A stretch of DNA of 64,000 bases, taken from Anticarsia gemmatalis. Its lineage: Eukaryota; Arthropoda; Insecta; Lepidoptera; Erebidae. The notes below the pieces were generated by a model, which did no database searches, was not told the origin of the DNA, and saw only the letters and a program-made list of their open reading frames with translations. Location of the stretch: positions 3,578,030-3,642,029 of the forward strand of contig NC_134774.1 in assembly GCF_050436995.1 (NCBI RefSeq), in the 5' to 3' direction. Shown here piece by piece: positions 21,273 through 33,127 of this stretch (its first letter is position 1; each line of letters begins with the position of its first letter). The translations under genes were made by a program, and so were the position numbers.

Positions 21273-24200
21273 TCAGTCTCTTGTTCTTAATCCCCATATT
21301 GAAGTCCGTCGTGGTCCCACTGTTGGTCTTGCTATTGCGCTGAAAATACAAAAAAATACATTATTTTTCAGTCTATATCTATTTCTATATATTATTATGT
21401 AAAACTCAAAGGTCGACTGACTGACTAACATAGTGATCTATCAACGCACAGCCCAAACTACTGGACAAATTAGGCTGAAATTTGGCATGCAGTTAGGATT
21501 TTGATCAATGTTACCCCCAAGGGGCTAAAATAGGGGATGAGTTTGTATAAAATTCTGTCTTATGTCACAAACCGAGCGGACGAAGTCGCAGGCAAAAGCT
21601 TATTATATTATAACTGCGTCTGTAGCGCGATCGGTAGTGTATCCGGACTGAGCATGAGGTCTCGGGTTCAATTCCGGGGTCGAAAGAAGTGCTATTGTTA
21701 TTTCTAATTTGAATTAAAATATTTGTCAATCGTAGTCCGGAGTTTGGTAACGTGCCCGGTATATGACAGCCTCGTCCCTTATTACATGAGACTAACATTA
21801 TTAATGACATTATTATATTATGTGTACAAGTCGCGAGAGTTTAAAATCCTTAAATGAAATACAGCCAATATTTCATACACATCTGCCAACACTTTTGAGA
21901 ACAAAAGGCATAAGATTATACGTATTACATACAAACATACATTATTTTCCCATTACTGTCCTTCTGCTGGGCAAAGGTTTCAAGTAATATCAAGCTTTTT
22001 TTCCCATAGGGGTAGGTAGAGACTAAAGAACTCAAGATAATATTATATATGTATATCTGGGGGCACGGAAGTGCCCCCGCAAGTCGAGCAAAAAAAAGCG
22101 GCACGGCCGTAACATCCTTTTCTCGAAGCAATTCGGGCTATTTTTGACACCCCTATAATTTCGTTGTGGATAAAACAAGAAGCCTGGATGAAAAAATACC
22201 TTTAAAACAAATAGATCGACTTGGTCATCGCAAGAAAACACAAATTCGCCATTAACATTTCAGGAGCATTAACTTCTCGTCGTGCTGTGTAGTGTGATAT
22301 ATACTAATAATCAAATTATGCGATGGCCAGGTCGGTCTATTTGTTTTAAAGGTATATTTTTTTAAATTGGATTGATAATAACATACGTAATAACTTAAGA
22401 CAGAAGGTCCTTTAAGTAGAGACTAAATAGATTAATCGACTTGGTATTATATAGATCTCACAACTTTTTACGGCGAGACTTGACGTTTTTACAGAATGTT
22501 TTTGATGGCATATATATTATTATATATTTACCTGAACATAAACTGGTTGAGATGTACATGAGGTAGAGCTCCCCGCAGCGCGGAGAGCGCGTGTGTGTGC
22601 AACATGCCCCATACGTCGAGGTACTGTAGTGCCGCAGTACTGCCTAGCTTACTGCGAATAAAAACATATTGTGTTAGTTATTGTCTTCTAGTGTAGGTAC
22701 ATAATACATATACATAATAATTAATTATTTAGGTACAATAATATTATACTGAGTGTGACCTATGTAAATTCATTCATTGAACAAACGAACAAGTCAATTC
22801 TGTTGGATAAAGCATGTTAGCAATATAGCTAGCTTAGATTATTGCGCTAAATCATCTTTTTAAATTGATCTATGGGTAGTAATCAGCAAAGTAATAATAA
22901 AGTGAAAATGAATATCTTTAGTAAGTAAATGGTGAATAGAAAGGGCATTGAAAACGACTGAAATTGACTTAACACATGCCATTGCTTTTCAAAGCTATTT
23001 TAGATGTACAATGTACATATATGAGTTGGAGATTAAAATAAAATGTTATTTTATTTTATTTCATATAACTCAATTCTACACAATTTAATGTGATATAACT
23101 ATAATTCAATTCAATTACAGACAACTTGGATAATTTTGGATCATTTGGGTAACATTGAATGTGGGAAACCAACACAATTGATAAAAGTTTGCAAAACTAA
23201 AATGAATCTTTATCAATTGTTTTGGTTTCATATAAAAAAATAATCGAAACTAGTTCAAATTCCCACGTTCAATGTTACCCAAATGATTCAAAGTTACCCA
23301 AGTTGACTGTACTAACATAGCATAAGTTTCTAACAATTACATGTGGGAGAGGTAGTCTGTAAAAAGGGGGGGGGGGGTAGTCTGTAAAGGAGGGGTAGCC
23401 GGTGCATGGGGAAGTCTGTGTGTAGGGGGAGTTTGTATGTCTATTCTCCATTTGGGAAGTAAGTCAAGTAGTGTGAGGTCTACTTACTATAGCGCATGTG
23501 CCGGCAGTAAATAGCACCTGCTAGTAGCGAGGTGCTCGAGCCTGTGCAGGGAGGCGAGCGCGGTGGCGGAGCGCGCCGTGAGCCGGCCGCAGTCCGAGAT
23601 GTCGAGCTCCACCAGCCGGGGACAGCGGGCTGTCAGCCGCTCCAGGACTGGAACGTGAATTTTTGAACGTGAGAAAGTTAAAAAAAATATGTTTTTCTTG
23701 TGAATAGATTTTACCTTCTAGCTTTTATTTATCCCCTGACATCATGTTTTTTGCATTATTCATATAATTTACATCTATACAAAAAATATTGTCTATTGCA
23801 GATTCCCCGTAATATGCCACTTGTATTTTTTCGTAGATATAGGGGATACATAATATTGATTAATTATATGGTATTAAATAGAAAATTAATATACTCGAAT
23901 CTGGTCGAAGGAGACAATTTTAAAGTCAAGATATCTTATTAATTATCACTCGGGTCACAAGTAGGAAAATATCCCACTTATCACCCTAAGGATAGTGCTA
24001 GAAAAGACTGGGAATATACCATTTATTAAAAATAACACTTTATAAACATATACTCACTACTATCGGTGATGATTCTAGCGCCGCTGATGTTGAGTCGTTG
24101 TAACCGCTGCGGTAACATCGCCACTAGCACTTCTAAGCTCGCCTCGTCCAAGTTACACCACGATATGTTCAGCGATTGTATACTGAAATTAAATATAGTA

Positions 24201-27200
24201 AATAAGAATTATTATATACATATATCACGCCATGTTTTATTCGCAAAGATGTATGAATTACACCCATTGACAATGTTAGTACCAAATAATAGGACGTGAG
24301 CCTATCTATACTAATATTATAATCTATACTAATATTATAAAGCTGAAGAGTTTGTTTGTTTGAACGCGCTAATCTCAGAAACTACTGGTCCGATTTGAAA
24401 AATTTGAAATTCTTTCATTGTTGTTAGCCCATTTATCGAGGAAGGCTATAGGCTACATTACACCATGCTACGACCAATAGGAGCAGAGTACCAGTAAAAG
24501 ATGTTACAAAAATGGGGAAAATTTTGACCCATTCTCTCTTATGTGACGCAAGCGAAGTTGCGCGGGTCAGCTAGTTGCTTTATACCGGGCACCTTACCAA
24601 ACTCCGGACTACTATTGAGAAATATATATAAAACACATAGGTGACTGACTGACATAGTGATCTATCAACGCACAGCACAAACCACTGGTCAGATCGAGCT
24701 GGAATTTGTCATGCAGGTAGTGTTATGACGTAGGCATCCACTAAGAATTTTGATCACCCCTAAGGGTATAAAACAGGGGGTTGAAAGTTTGTATAAAAAT
24801 TTAGATTTTCGATTGATTGAACTGAAAATAATCTACATTCGCACATGGGTAACTTTTTACTACGGGTAACCTTTTCACGCGGACGAAGTCGCGGGCGGAA
24901 GCTTGTTTTGATATAAATTAAAACCGACCAATTTTACACTTTGCCCGACCTGGGAATAGAACCCGCGAACACGTGATCAGCAGTTAGATACTCTATCGAC
25001 CGCGCCTCAGAGGGAGTCCTTGAGAGGGTTTAGTGCAAATTCAAATTTATTCAAAATTCAATTCAAAGCAAAAATGTAAAATTGCATATTTAAGTATTGT
25101 ATATTTACCTAGGACATCCGGATAATATATAAGTCAATCCTTGAGCAGTTATCCCTTGGGCCATTGTGAGGTTTAAAGTTTCTAATTTACTGCATTTACC
25201 TGAAAAGAAAAACAAATAATTATCAACAAATTAATAAAAAAATACCTGCAAATGCGAATCGGAGTCTCGGAGGAAGGATTCAGAAATAATGTCTATGAGA
25301 AACAATAAAAAAAACACCTTGTTATATGGGAACAGGGAGAAATCAGATTAAACACTATAAGGGTTCTCATAGAGTGTTAATAACCTTTTAATAAAAAGAC
25401 TACTAAAAACTCCTTACCTCTACTACATTCCTGGTACTTTCAACACAAATTACTTTACAAAAATACTCCTAAAATCTAAAATTACATTCCTAGGGGTCCC
25501 CTAAGAGCTACTATGGCCATCGAACATGCTTTATTCCTTCTGATAACTGTCAGATAATTAGTCTAGAGGATAACTTTTTCAGATTTATAAGTTAACCGAT
25601 ATTTTTACATACAAAAGTAGCAAAATCCACGTTTCACCGTCTATTAAGTGTCAGATAACTTACCGATAATTTGACAAGTGCTATCAGCCAGTAGTACGCT
25701 CTCTACGCTGAGTTTGTTGAGCAGTGTACATGTAGATAGCAGATTGTTCAACGTCGTCGTGTCTACCGTACACATGCTTAGCTCTAGGTATTGAACTACT
25801 CTTTATAACTACTGGTAGCCTAGTACTTTTTCTGAGTAACTTAGTAATTTTTTATGTAATTCGCATACAAACATACAAAGATTCATGCTTTTAGGTATCT
25901 TGGGAAGGTGTTACATACATTTTCTCTTCATACATTTTCCATACATGGGGTAAAATTCATGAAAATCAGTCCTTTTTTTAAAACCTCATAATCTACTAAA
26001 GCAGACTCCCAAATTGAAGTTTAATACACCTCCTTTCTGTATATAAGAAGCTTAAGTACTCTTTATAATACAAAAAGATTTCTTCATAGAAGAATCTATA
26101 TAGAACTCCTTACCTCTACTACGTTCCTGGTACTTTCAACACTAATTACTTCACAAAAAGTACTGCTTAAATCTAAAATTACATTCCTAGGGGTCCCCTA
26201 AGAGCTACTATGGCCATTGAACATGCCTTATTCCTTCTGATAAGTGTCAGATAACTCACCGATAATTTGACAAGTGCTATCAGCTAGTAGTACGCTCTCT
26301 ACGCTCAGTTTATTCAGCAGCGAGCATGTAGATAGCAGGTTGTTCAGTGTTGTCGTGTCTACCGTACACATGCTTAGATCTAGGTATTGTATACGAGACG
26401 GGGCCGGCGGCGTGGTGGGGTGCCATTCTGCTATCTGCAAGATAAAAGTATGTTTTAAAAATTTGTCTATTTATTATTTTATTTAATCGTATGGTTAGTT
26501 AACAACCCACAGCCTAAATTTCATCAAAAGTAACAGCCTAAGTATAGTAAAGTAAAAATTACAGTAAAATTTGTAACTTCACGAATTTACTGATAATTTT
26601 ATGAAAAAACAAATTTGGCTTTACTACATAAATGTCAAATAAAAGACAATGGCTTTAGCGGTTACTTAAAATAAACTGGCCGCTAGTATCAAAGTTGTTC
26701 AAGCAGCCAGAAAGGTCTTCCACCTGGCTTAACGACTGTTATCTTAATTGACAACAATCGGGACCGACTCTTAACGTCAGAAACACGACACTCAGTTAAA
26801 TACTATAAAGCGGTCACCCATCTATGGAATGACCGCGTCTAGTGTTGCTTAACCCACAGATCGTTAACGCACCATACGGTTTATGAAATACATCATTACC
26901 TGGCGACAGACGGACAGACAGACAGACAACGGAGGCTAAGTAATAGGGTGCCGTTTTCACCTTTTATGTATTCGTACAAACCCTAAAAAGGCCTTTTATA
27001 CTTTGAAAACAGTATGTCATATAACTCTTACCTCAGAGCTAGCAAGTCTAATAATGACAGGTTTCCTAGCTAGTATCCGTCCTACGGCGTCCTTCGCTAA
27101 AGTCTTGTTCCCCAGGTCGAGACGCTGCCATAGTGTCTCGTCACACGCCACTCGGTGCCATCTGGAAAGACAAACAACAAATATGTATTTATAACAATAC

Positions 27201-30200
27201 ACCCGTGGCAGGAGAAGCTCAATAAAAACAGCCACGGGGATCTCCAGGGAGCCAATCTCTGAGGTAAGTTACACTTGTCGAGGTTGATCTGTGGATAGGT
27301 GACCACTTTGTAAAGGTACATACAGAATTCCTTCGTGTTTCTGAAGGCACGTCAGGCTGTCATTTTCAAAGATCTTTGACAGTCGTTAACAGTAGTCAGA
27401 AGCTAGAAAGTCTGACAACCAGTCTTACTGAGGGGTATTGAGTAAGGTAACTGTGCTGTGGAGGTCAGATAGACAGTCGCTCCATGTAAAACACTGGTAT
27501 TCAGCTGCTTCCGGTGAGACTGGAAGCCGACTCGAACATAGTTGGAAGAAAGGCTAGACTGATTGGTTTATCATAGTACCAGGCTATCATAACTAACAAG
27601 TAGTTACCTCTTACACACACACATACAATGTGCCAGCGTTCTCTTGGGCAGCCAGCGGAACACACTGAGGATCATCTCGTCTGACAGGATGTTGAAGGAG
27701 TCCGCGCCCGGCACCGCGGCCGGCTGCCGACGACTTATTATTAGTTCCTCTTCTAAACCTAGCGCTGGAAAGAGAGAGAAGATATTTAGTACTAAAGAAA
27801 CTCTAAGCTTAATGCAGAATTATAATGTAATTTTCACAATCTTCAGTAATTCTCTCTTAGGCTTACTACATACATATTCTTGACAGACTCAATTCACTTG
27901 TTCGGCTTGTGTCGATCAGGTTCATCAACACATAGGTTTTGCCGCCCCGTTAGAACGATAAATGCCGAACCGAATATGTATGTAGCAAGCCTTTTGTGGG
28001 GGAAAGGGGGTTGCATAAAACATCGAAAGATAAGGAGGAAGCCTCCAATGACCCTAATCGGGGATCACTGTAGCCTAGAAGGGGGTTCTTTCGCTAGAAA
28101 CGTCCAAGAAAGGGGGGAGGTAGATACTCGGAGAGGGAGGAGGGGGGATGTTACGGGTAGAGGGGAGGGCTATAAAATATCACGAGAAGAGTGGGGGTGT
28201 ATAAAATCCACGATTAGAGGGAGGGTGCACGAAACTCAGTTTGTATAAAATTTCAGGGACGGTGAGATGATTGGTAAGAAGGGAGGGGGGTTGTCAGATA
28301 TGTCCAAAGAAACAGGGGTAAAAATGTTGCAGAAGTGTCCAAGAAAGTGGGGGTTTTAAGTTACTCACGTGTAAAGTCCCTGTTCTTGTTAACAGTGCCG
28401 CTGTGAGCAGTGTTGACAGGTAAGTACTGCGCGCTCACTGACTGAGCCAGCGGCGTCTCTTCATCTATCAGGTAGTCGGTGAAGATCAGACTGGTTTCTA
28501 AGAGTTGCTGGTCCGTTGGCTGTAGGGGGTCTGGAATGAAGTGTTAAGTAAATAAGTATAGTTTCAAAGAGTTAACACAATCTATAATAGTAGTAAATTC
28601 AACCCATTAATGTTCCACTGCTGGGCAAGGGTCTCCTCCAGAAACAACGGAGGGATTGGCCACGCTTTCCAAATACATATTGAGGACTTTGCATACTTTC
28701 AACTGTCCTAAAGAACTCTCGGACATGTAAGGTTGCATCACGATGTTTTCCTTCACCATTGTAACAAGTGATAATTATTTCGAACTAGCTGACCCGTGCG
28801 GCTCTGCTCGCGTGAATTTCGTACTGTTGCTTTGTTCGTTTGACCACGCGAATTGCGAAGCACTCGATACACCTACACATAAAAATGCTAACAACTCTTT
28901 ACACATGTACTGAATTAATTTATATATACAGATACTTACGTTTATCAGCACTTTTAGGGCTCTTCAGCCTGGAAGGTCCAGGGTTAGGACTACTAGCCTT
29001 CATTCTAGGGCTCTTAGGACTTAGCTTAGACAACGGAGACGTCACTAGATTAATATTAGGATTCACATTCTCTATATCTCGCTTGCGTTTCAATGTTTTG
29101 TGCATCTGAAATAAAAAGATAAATATAATATATCATTAGACAACTCACACATGGTTACATATTCAGCTTGGACTGTAACTAGATAATTGAAAAAATTTAT
29201 TTATGTTATTCTAAATACACACTTATAATATAGACAGATTTGAATTAAAACTCAAGACATATTGTTCTCATCACACAAATCACTATCACTGGGATTTGAA
29301 CCCACCACACATAGTGTTACAGTTATTGCTTCAAGGTAATCATGTTAACCACTGCACCAAATATACATTTTTATTTATTTTAACCAAATACATAATTTAC
29401 TATATTTTTCAAATATCACAGGTACACTCTCTATTACATCATTCTCATAGTCTGGTAGCACGAACACGACCAGTGATAGTTCAGGCGCAGGACCGACAGC
29501 CATACATACTCTCCGAGGTACAGAGGTCTACAAGCTCAACTTTCTAGTACATATTGAGCTCAAATTTTATCCTCACTGCAAGGTACAGATTCTCAGAACC
29601 TCAGGCCGTTCCTAAAACCTACCCATGTTAACGTAGAGTAAAGGCCATCACTGCAAAAGGCCCACAAACCGGAAGTAGCCTACCCACTGCCCTAAGAGGA
29701 GCGTTAATCCACTTGTTGTTAATTTCGTAAGCTACTCATGCTTTTATAGATACAGACTGCACCCAGCCTAAACTAATTGAGGATAATACAAATACCTGTA
29801 TATTTGTATGTATTATCCTTATTTAATTGTCTTAAATTAGTTATTACTAATTAAAACTAAGTTCCGAGGGCTGTGATAACGTTGCTGTTATGCATGTTAT
29901 AATGCAGACATTAAATAGTTTTTAAAGTTAAGTATAGCCAAAGGTAGAGACAAATCAAATCAAATCAAATCGTTTATTTGTCCATGTAGGTATTTTACAA
30001 AAGGTGTTATATATAAATAAGGCCGCTACATAGTATCCTAATGGATATACAAATGTGTTTTACTTAGTGTCTACTTACATCTAAGGTTATTTATTATACA
30101 ATACAGTTATTGCACTACAACACTAACCTAATTAATACTGACAAATATTTTAAATATTAACTTACTTATTTATTACATAGGAACATAGTAATTCGTCATC

Positions 30201-33127
30201 AGTCATATATTCATTGGTACTATAATAGCATTTTTTAATTAGGAATAATTTAAGTTCTTTTTTAAACTCCATAATATTTAAGTTTCTTATATTTTGTGGT
30301 ATTCTATTATATATCTGGGGAGCCATCACAAAAATACTTTTGCGGAAAAGAGCTGTATTAGCTGATTCGAGTTCCAAAATATTATTTACTCTTTTTCTTA
30401 ATCTTGAATCAGCTGGAGGTTTAAATTTAAATAAATGATTGTTCATTTTAATAAAAACAGCAACTTCGTATATATACAAACATGGCAATGTTAACAAATT
30501 TAAAGATTGGAAATGTGGTTTGCAGCTGTCCCTGGGGTGTAAGCTGCAAATAGCGCGTATGCACTTCTTTTGTATTATAAATAGACGATCTCTGTCTATT
30601 GAGTTACCCCAAAAAATCAATCCATATCTCAATATTGATACTACATAACTGTGGTAGGCTATTAGTACTGTATCACGATTTGCAACCCGAGATAGTTTAT
30701 ACAGAGCATAAGAAAAACTATTTATTTTTGCACATGTTGCCTCTACATGTGCTTTCCAATTTAATTTACTATCAATTGTTAATCCTAGAAACTTTATATT
30801 ATCTTTCTGTGTAACTATTGTCCCATTATGATTTATGTTTAATTCTTGAGGTATTCGTCGTTGATAGAAATGCATCAAATGTGTTTTTCCTAAATTAATA
30901 TGGAGATTATTTGACTCTAGCCATTCTACAGTTTGTGATAAAGCTTTATTAATCTCTTCTTCGTGACTAAATTTCTTGTCAGATTTAATAATAATTGTGC
31001 TATCATCAGCAAACAGTATAGTAGGATGACTTAAGTTTTTAGGAAGGTCATTTATATAGACTAAAAAAAGCAAGGGTCCTAAGACGCTTCCCTGTGGGAC
31101 TCCATATTTTACTTCTCTGACTTGTGAGCAATATCTATGTTCTTGTTTGGTTTCAGTGACTACATTGGTTATTTCAGTGTATTGTTGTCGACCGCTTAAA
31201 TATGATGATAGTAGATCCAAGCATGTACCGCGTACGCCATATCTTTCTAACTTATCGAGAAGTATATTATGATCGACATAATCGAAAGCTTTCGTCATAT
31301 CCATATAAAGCGCGCAAATCGGTATCCTATTGTCTACACTATCCATAACTTTTTGGAGGAAGTTAAATATGGCTAAATTAGACTGTAATATACTTAAAAT
31401 TTAAAGTAGCAGGCGACAGAATTAGGCTTGTGCCATGTCAAAGGGAGCCTGCATTTGGAAAAAGAGAAGTTGTAGTTCATCATCTTCACTATACCCAGAA
31501 CAAACTGAGTAGAAAATTTTAGATTGCGCCAAAATTTATTTTTTATGCCAAAATTCTGGGTTCCCATTCGGAAGGTTTTAATCTAAATATTATCATTGAA
31601 AAGGAGACTGGCAGAGTGGTGTGGGTGACAGTGGATCAACCAATCAAATTGCTCAAAACCTTCACTTCTCATCAGAGGAAACAGTGTAATTTCAGAATTT
31701 TCAGTCAGAACTCTCTGCTCTGCCAAGCTCTTGTTAAAATGCAGCCTAAGCTTACACTACAGAGGCTAAGTAAGTATGTTTAGAAGTAAACTCACCAGGC
31801 CAGAAGTACCAGGGTCACATAGAACCTCACAATCATCCGGTTCCAATAGACTGACACCCATTTCTTGCAGAACCTACCGACAGACAAGTAATGAGATGTT
31901 TTAGTCATCATCCGGTATGTTAAAGAAATTTTACTAGGGGACTAGAAGGACCTTATTATGAGAAAACTAGGTTTTGACTAGACTTTGTCTATGTGAAAAG
32001 ATTACCGAGGCCAAAAAAGTATCATGTAAATACAGGTTTTAAGCTATCAATATACCTAATTGACAAGATGTATGGATGTAAATGAAGCAAATGTAATGTA
32101 AGTACCAAGTAGTGTTCTCTGGTCCCTGCCTACCCCTATGAGGGTAAGGGGTGATTTAATGAGTATGTATATCTAGTTTCATTAAAATTCATCCAGTAGT
32201 TAGCAGCATATAACAAACATACATTCATATATTGTTACAAACTTTGCATTAATAATATTAATAGGATAGGGTGTACCGTGTATGAGTCAGTTTTGGAGGG
32301 ATTAAAGTATCTAAAATTTACACTAATGGATGGTACTGGACATAAATTGAGTCTTTACCAACATTTTATAACAGTCTTTGTGTGTATGAAAGGTATTAAG
32401 TCCATCATCTATTAATTCAGATTAAGACTGCAAATTTTGTTGAGTTCACAGTATGATTGCCTATGCACAAATCATAATATCCTTTAATTACAAACACAGT
32501 CAGTAAGAATGTCTTAACATTTAAGAATGTTGGGTATGTATACTTTTGAAGTTTTGCACATGCATTGATTTTGTGTTGCTAAATCTTTACATATGATCTA
32601 CTTTCATGATCAGCTATATCAGCATTAAATAACAAAGTATTTAGCTCACAAAATTAAGTAGATGACGACTGCACGAAAGTATAACCAAAAGGTCAATGAA
32701 CTAAATGCATAGACCATGACAAAATACGTTTTTATTATAATAAGCTAACGTATTTATGTATACAGCCTATAAATCAATGAAATACCTAACGAGATTAGAT
32801 AAACTATCAATAAATTAGTAGGACAAGAAAGATAAGTTGATAGTTTCATGTAAAACGTCTGGTGTCATCGGAGGATTTAACCGCCAAAATTACAGAAAAT
32901 AGCCGTTATTACCGCGAAATTAACACAAATATGTCCGATTTGATTTCGGCGATCCATTATAAAGACACTAAAAAGCTATATAATATGCTAATTTTTGTAT
33001 TACATTGATAATTATAACCAAAATTGGGGTTACGAAAAAAAGCGGGAATCGCCGGGATACTCACCTCGTGATCAGTCTTTCTATCCATTAAACTCCAGCT
33101 TTTACGCCCTGAGTTGTCCATGCGCAT
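21273..33127 (-). CDS. SKP2: SKP2-like F-box and leucine-rich-repeat protein, complete, 12 coding exons
   Basis: Coding exons on the minus strand in order: 33127-33065, 31873-31796, 29105-28940, 28530-28369, 27764-27608, 27161-27032, 26434-26260, 25199-25109, 24182-24058, 23647-23488, 22651-22532, 21339-21273 (stop TGA). Splice sites are GT-AG, the phases are consistent and the sum is 1494 bases, 497 residues; human SKP2 is 424. The N-terminus aligns with the human one (EVLQEMGVSLLE against ELLSGMGVSALE). Exon 3 holds several Ser-Pro sites. An F-box (residues about 180-222, NILSDEMILSVFRWLP then CVCKRW) precedes about nine LRRs. The C-terminus SAIARPTVGPRRTSIWGL matches the SKP2 tail. In animals SKP2 is the substrate receptor of an SCF ubiquitin ligase that degrades CDK inhibitors. 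The acceptor at 31874 was chosen because it keeps the frame; one 10 bases further on does not. Confidence 0.93.
22058..22510 (+). repeat. dispersed repeat pair with 43098-43366
   Basis: GGGGGCACGGAAGTGCCCCC hairpin and GCAAGTCGAGCAAAAAAAA at one end; CTTAAGACAGAAGGTCCTTT, AAGTAGAGACTAAATAGATT and ACAGAATGTTTTTGATGGCA at the other. The 43 kb copy is in reverse orientation and lacks the middle. Confidence 0.6.
23118..23309. mobile_element. TA-flanked MITE, TIR CAGTCAACTTGGGTAAC
   Basis: Inverted repeats of about 60 bp containing ATCATTTGGGTAACATTGAA; TA at 23116-23117 and 23310-23311. In the intron between SKP2 coding exons 10 and 11. Same family as 39528-39761. Confidence 0.8.
23365..23445 (+). 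repeat. G-rich tract with 12-13 G run
   Basis: AAAAGGGGGGGGGGGG, then several TAGTCTGTAAAGGAGGGG-like repeats (AGTCTGT occurs three times). Confidence 0.6.
24305..24574 (+). mobile_element. Helitron with doubled 5' terminus
   Basis: TCTATACTAATATTATAA occurs at 24305 and again at 24323; ends GGGTCAGCTAG. In an SKP2 intron. Confidence 0.8.
24622..24906 (+). mobile_element. Helitron-like element, fourth family
   Basis: ATAGTGATCTATCAACGCAC at the start and CGGACGAAGTCGCGGGCGG near the end. Other pieces: 12347-12412 (-), 21075-21253, 21395-21604, 53004-53215 (-), 54632-54836 (-), 62636-62873. Confidence 0.5.
25664..25793 (-). pseudogene. partial duplicate of SKP2 coding exon 7 (26434-26260)
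   Basis: This stretch in the next intron repeats the last 130 bases of the exon at 26434-26260, with a good donor (GTAAGT) in the same phase. It codes QYLELSMCTVDTTTLNNLL and on to CQIIG. Most base differences are silent; only Asp to Glu and Ser to Thr change. The 5' part of the exon (IAEWHPTTPPAPSRI) is missing and similarity stops abruptly at 25793. No AG just upstream gives an open in-frame join, so it looks like a dead exon. Intron sequence flanking it at 25410-25660 also repeats 26108-26257. Confidence 0.75.
27225..27560 (+). repeat. dispersed repeat family 4
   Basis: GATCTTTGACAGTCGTTAAC to AGTTGGAAGAAAGGCTAGAC, between SKP2 coding exons 5 and 6. Confidence 0.7.
27990..28360 (+). repeat. 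G-rich region with GTCCAAGAAAG units in an SKP2 intron
   Basis: Many runs of 4-6 G (GTGGGGGAAAGGGGG, GAGGAGGGGGGAT) and three GTCCAAGAAA/GTCCAAAGAAA units followed by G runs (28101, 28303, 28337), ending next to the donor of coding exon 4. Confidence 0.6.
28590..28780 (-). repeat. family-5 SINE, head lost
   Basis: CAACCCATTAATGTTCCACT through CACGATGTTTTCCTTCACCA, in an SKP2 intron. Confidence 0.6.
29140..29368 (-). repeat. tRNA-derived SINE (family 6), diverged
   Basis: Shares CAACTCACACA, TCATCACACAAATC and TTGAACCCACCACACA with 55972-56213. Just upstream (minus strand) of SKP2 coding exon 3. Confidence 0.6.
29951..31400 (-). mobile_element. 5'-truncated LINE (Jockey/CR1-like)
   Basis: Non-LTR retrotransposon in the second intron of SKP2, in the same orientation as the gene. 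It keeps the C-terminal part of the reverse transcriptase and a short 3' UTR ending in a repeated GATTT tail (29955-29979 on the minus strand). The open frame continues upstream of the first Met to about 31400, where it stops resembling an RT, so the element is cut at its 5' end as usual for LINEs. Confidence 0.8.
30162..31346 (-). CDS. LINE reverse transcriptase, C-terminal part, intact reading frame
   Basis: 394 residues without a stop. Motifs: YMDMTKAFDYVDH (residues 14-26, RT palm), YGVPQGSVLGPLLF (81-94), and the catalytic FADDS box (112-116), followed by a long C-terminal thumb/connection region. The intact frame suggests recent insertion. The endonuclease and ORF1 are missing, so it cannot move by itself. 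Jockey/CR1 superfamily is my best guess from motif style. Confidence 0.85.
   Translation of the reverse strand: MDSVDNRIPICALYMDMTKAFDYVDHNILLDKLERYGVRGTCLDLLSSYLSGRQQYTEITNVVTETKQEHRYCSQVREVKYGVPQGSVLGPLLFLVYINDLPKNLSHPTILFADDSTIIIKSDKKFSHEEEINKALSQTVEWLESNNLHINLGKTHLMHFYQRRIPQELNINHNGTIVTQKDNIKFLGLTIDSKLNWKAHVEATCAKINSFSYALYKLSRVANRDTVLIAYHSYVVSILRYGLIFWGNSIDRDRLFIIQKKCIRAICSLHPRDSCKPHFQSLNLLTLPCLYIYEVAVFIKMNNHLFKFKPPADSRLRKRVNNILELESANTALFRKSIFVMAPQIYNRIPQNIRNLNIMEFKKELKLFLIKKCYYSTNEYMTDDELLCSYVINK
31880..33060. other. SKP2 first intron, no feature recognised
   Basis: AT-rich intron between coding exons 1 and 2. A short CTCTGGTCCCTGCCTACCCCTATGA-type repeat piece lies near 32118; otherwise nothing coding or repeated is seen. 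Confidence 0.5.

Noticed and set aside
25664..25793. A working alternative SKP2 exon
   Set aside because: Donor is good, but no upstream AG gives an open in-phase join and the first 45 bases of coding are missing.
27880..28248. 122-codon ORF on the plus strand
   Set aside because: Antisense to the SKP2 intron and made of the G-rich repeat; biased composition, no motif.
31796..33127. Upstream ORF overlapping a shorter SKP2 start at 31861
   Set aside because: Using the acceptor at 31874 instead of 31864 puts the 33 kb exon in frame, and the joined peptide aligns with the human SKP2 N-terminus, so the first exon is coding.
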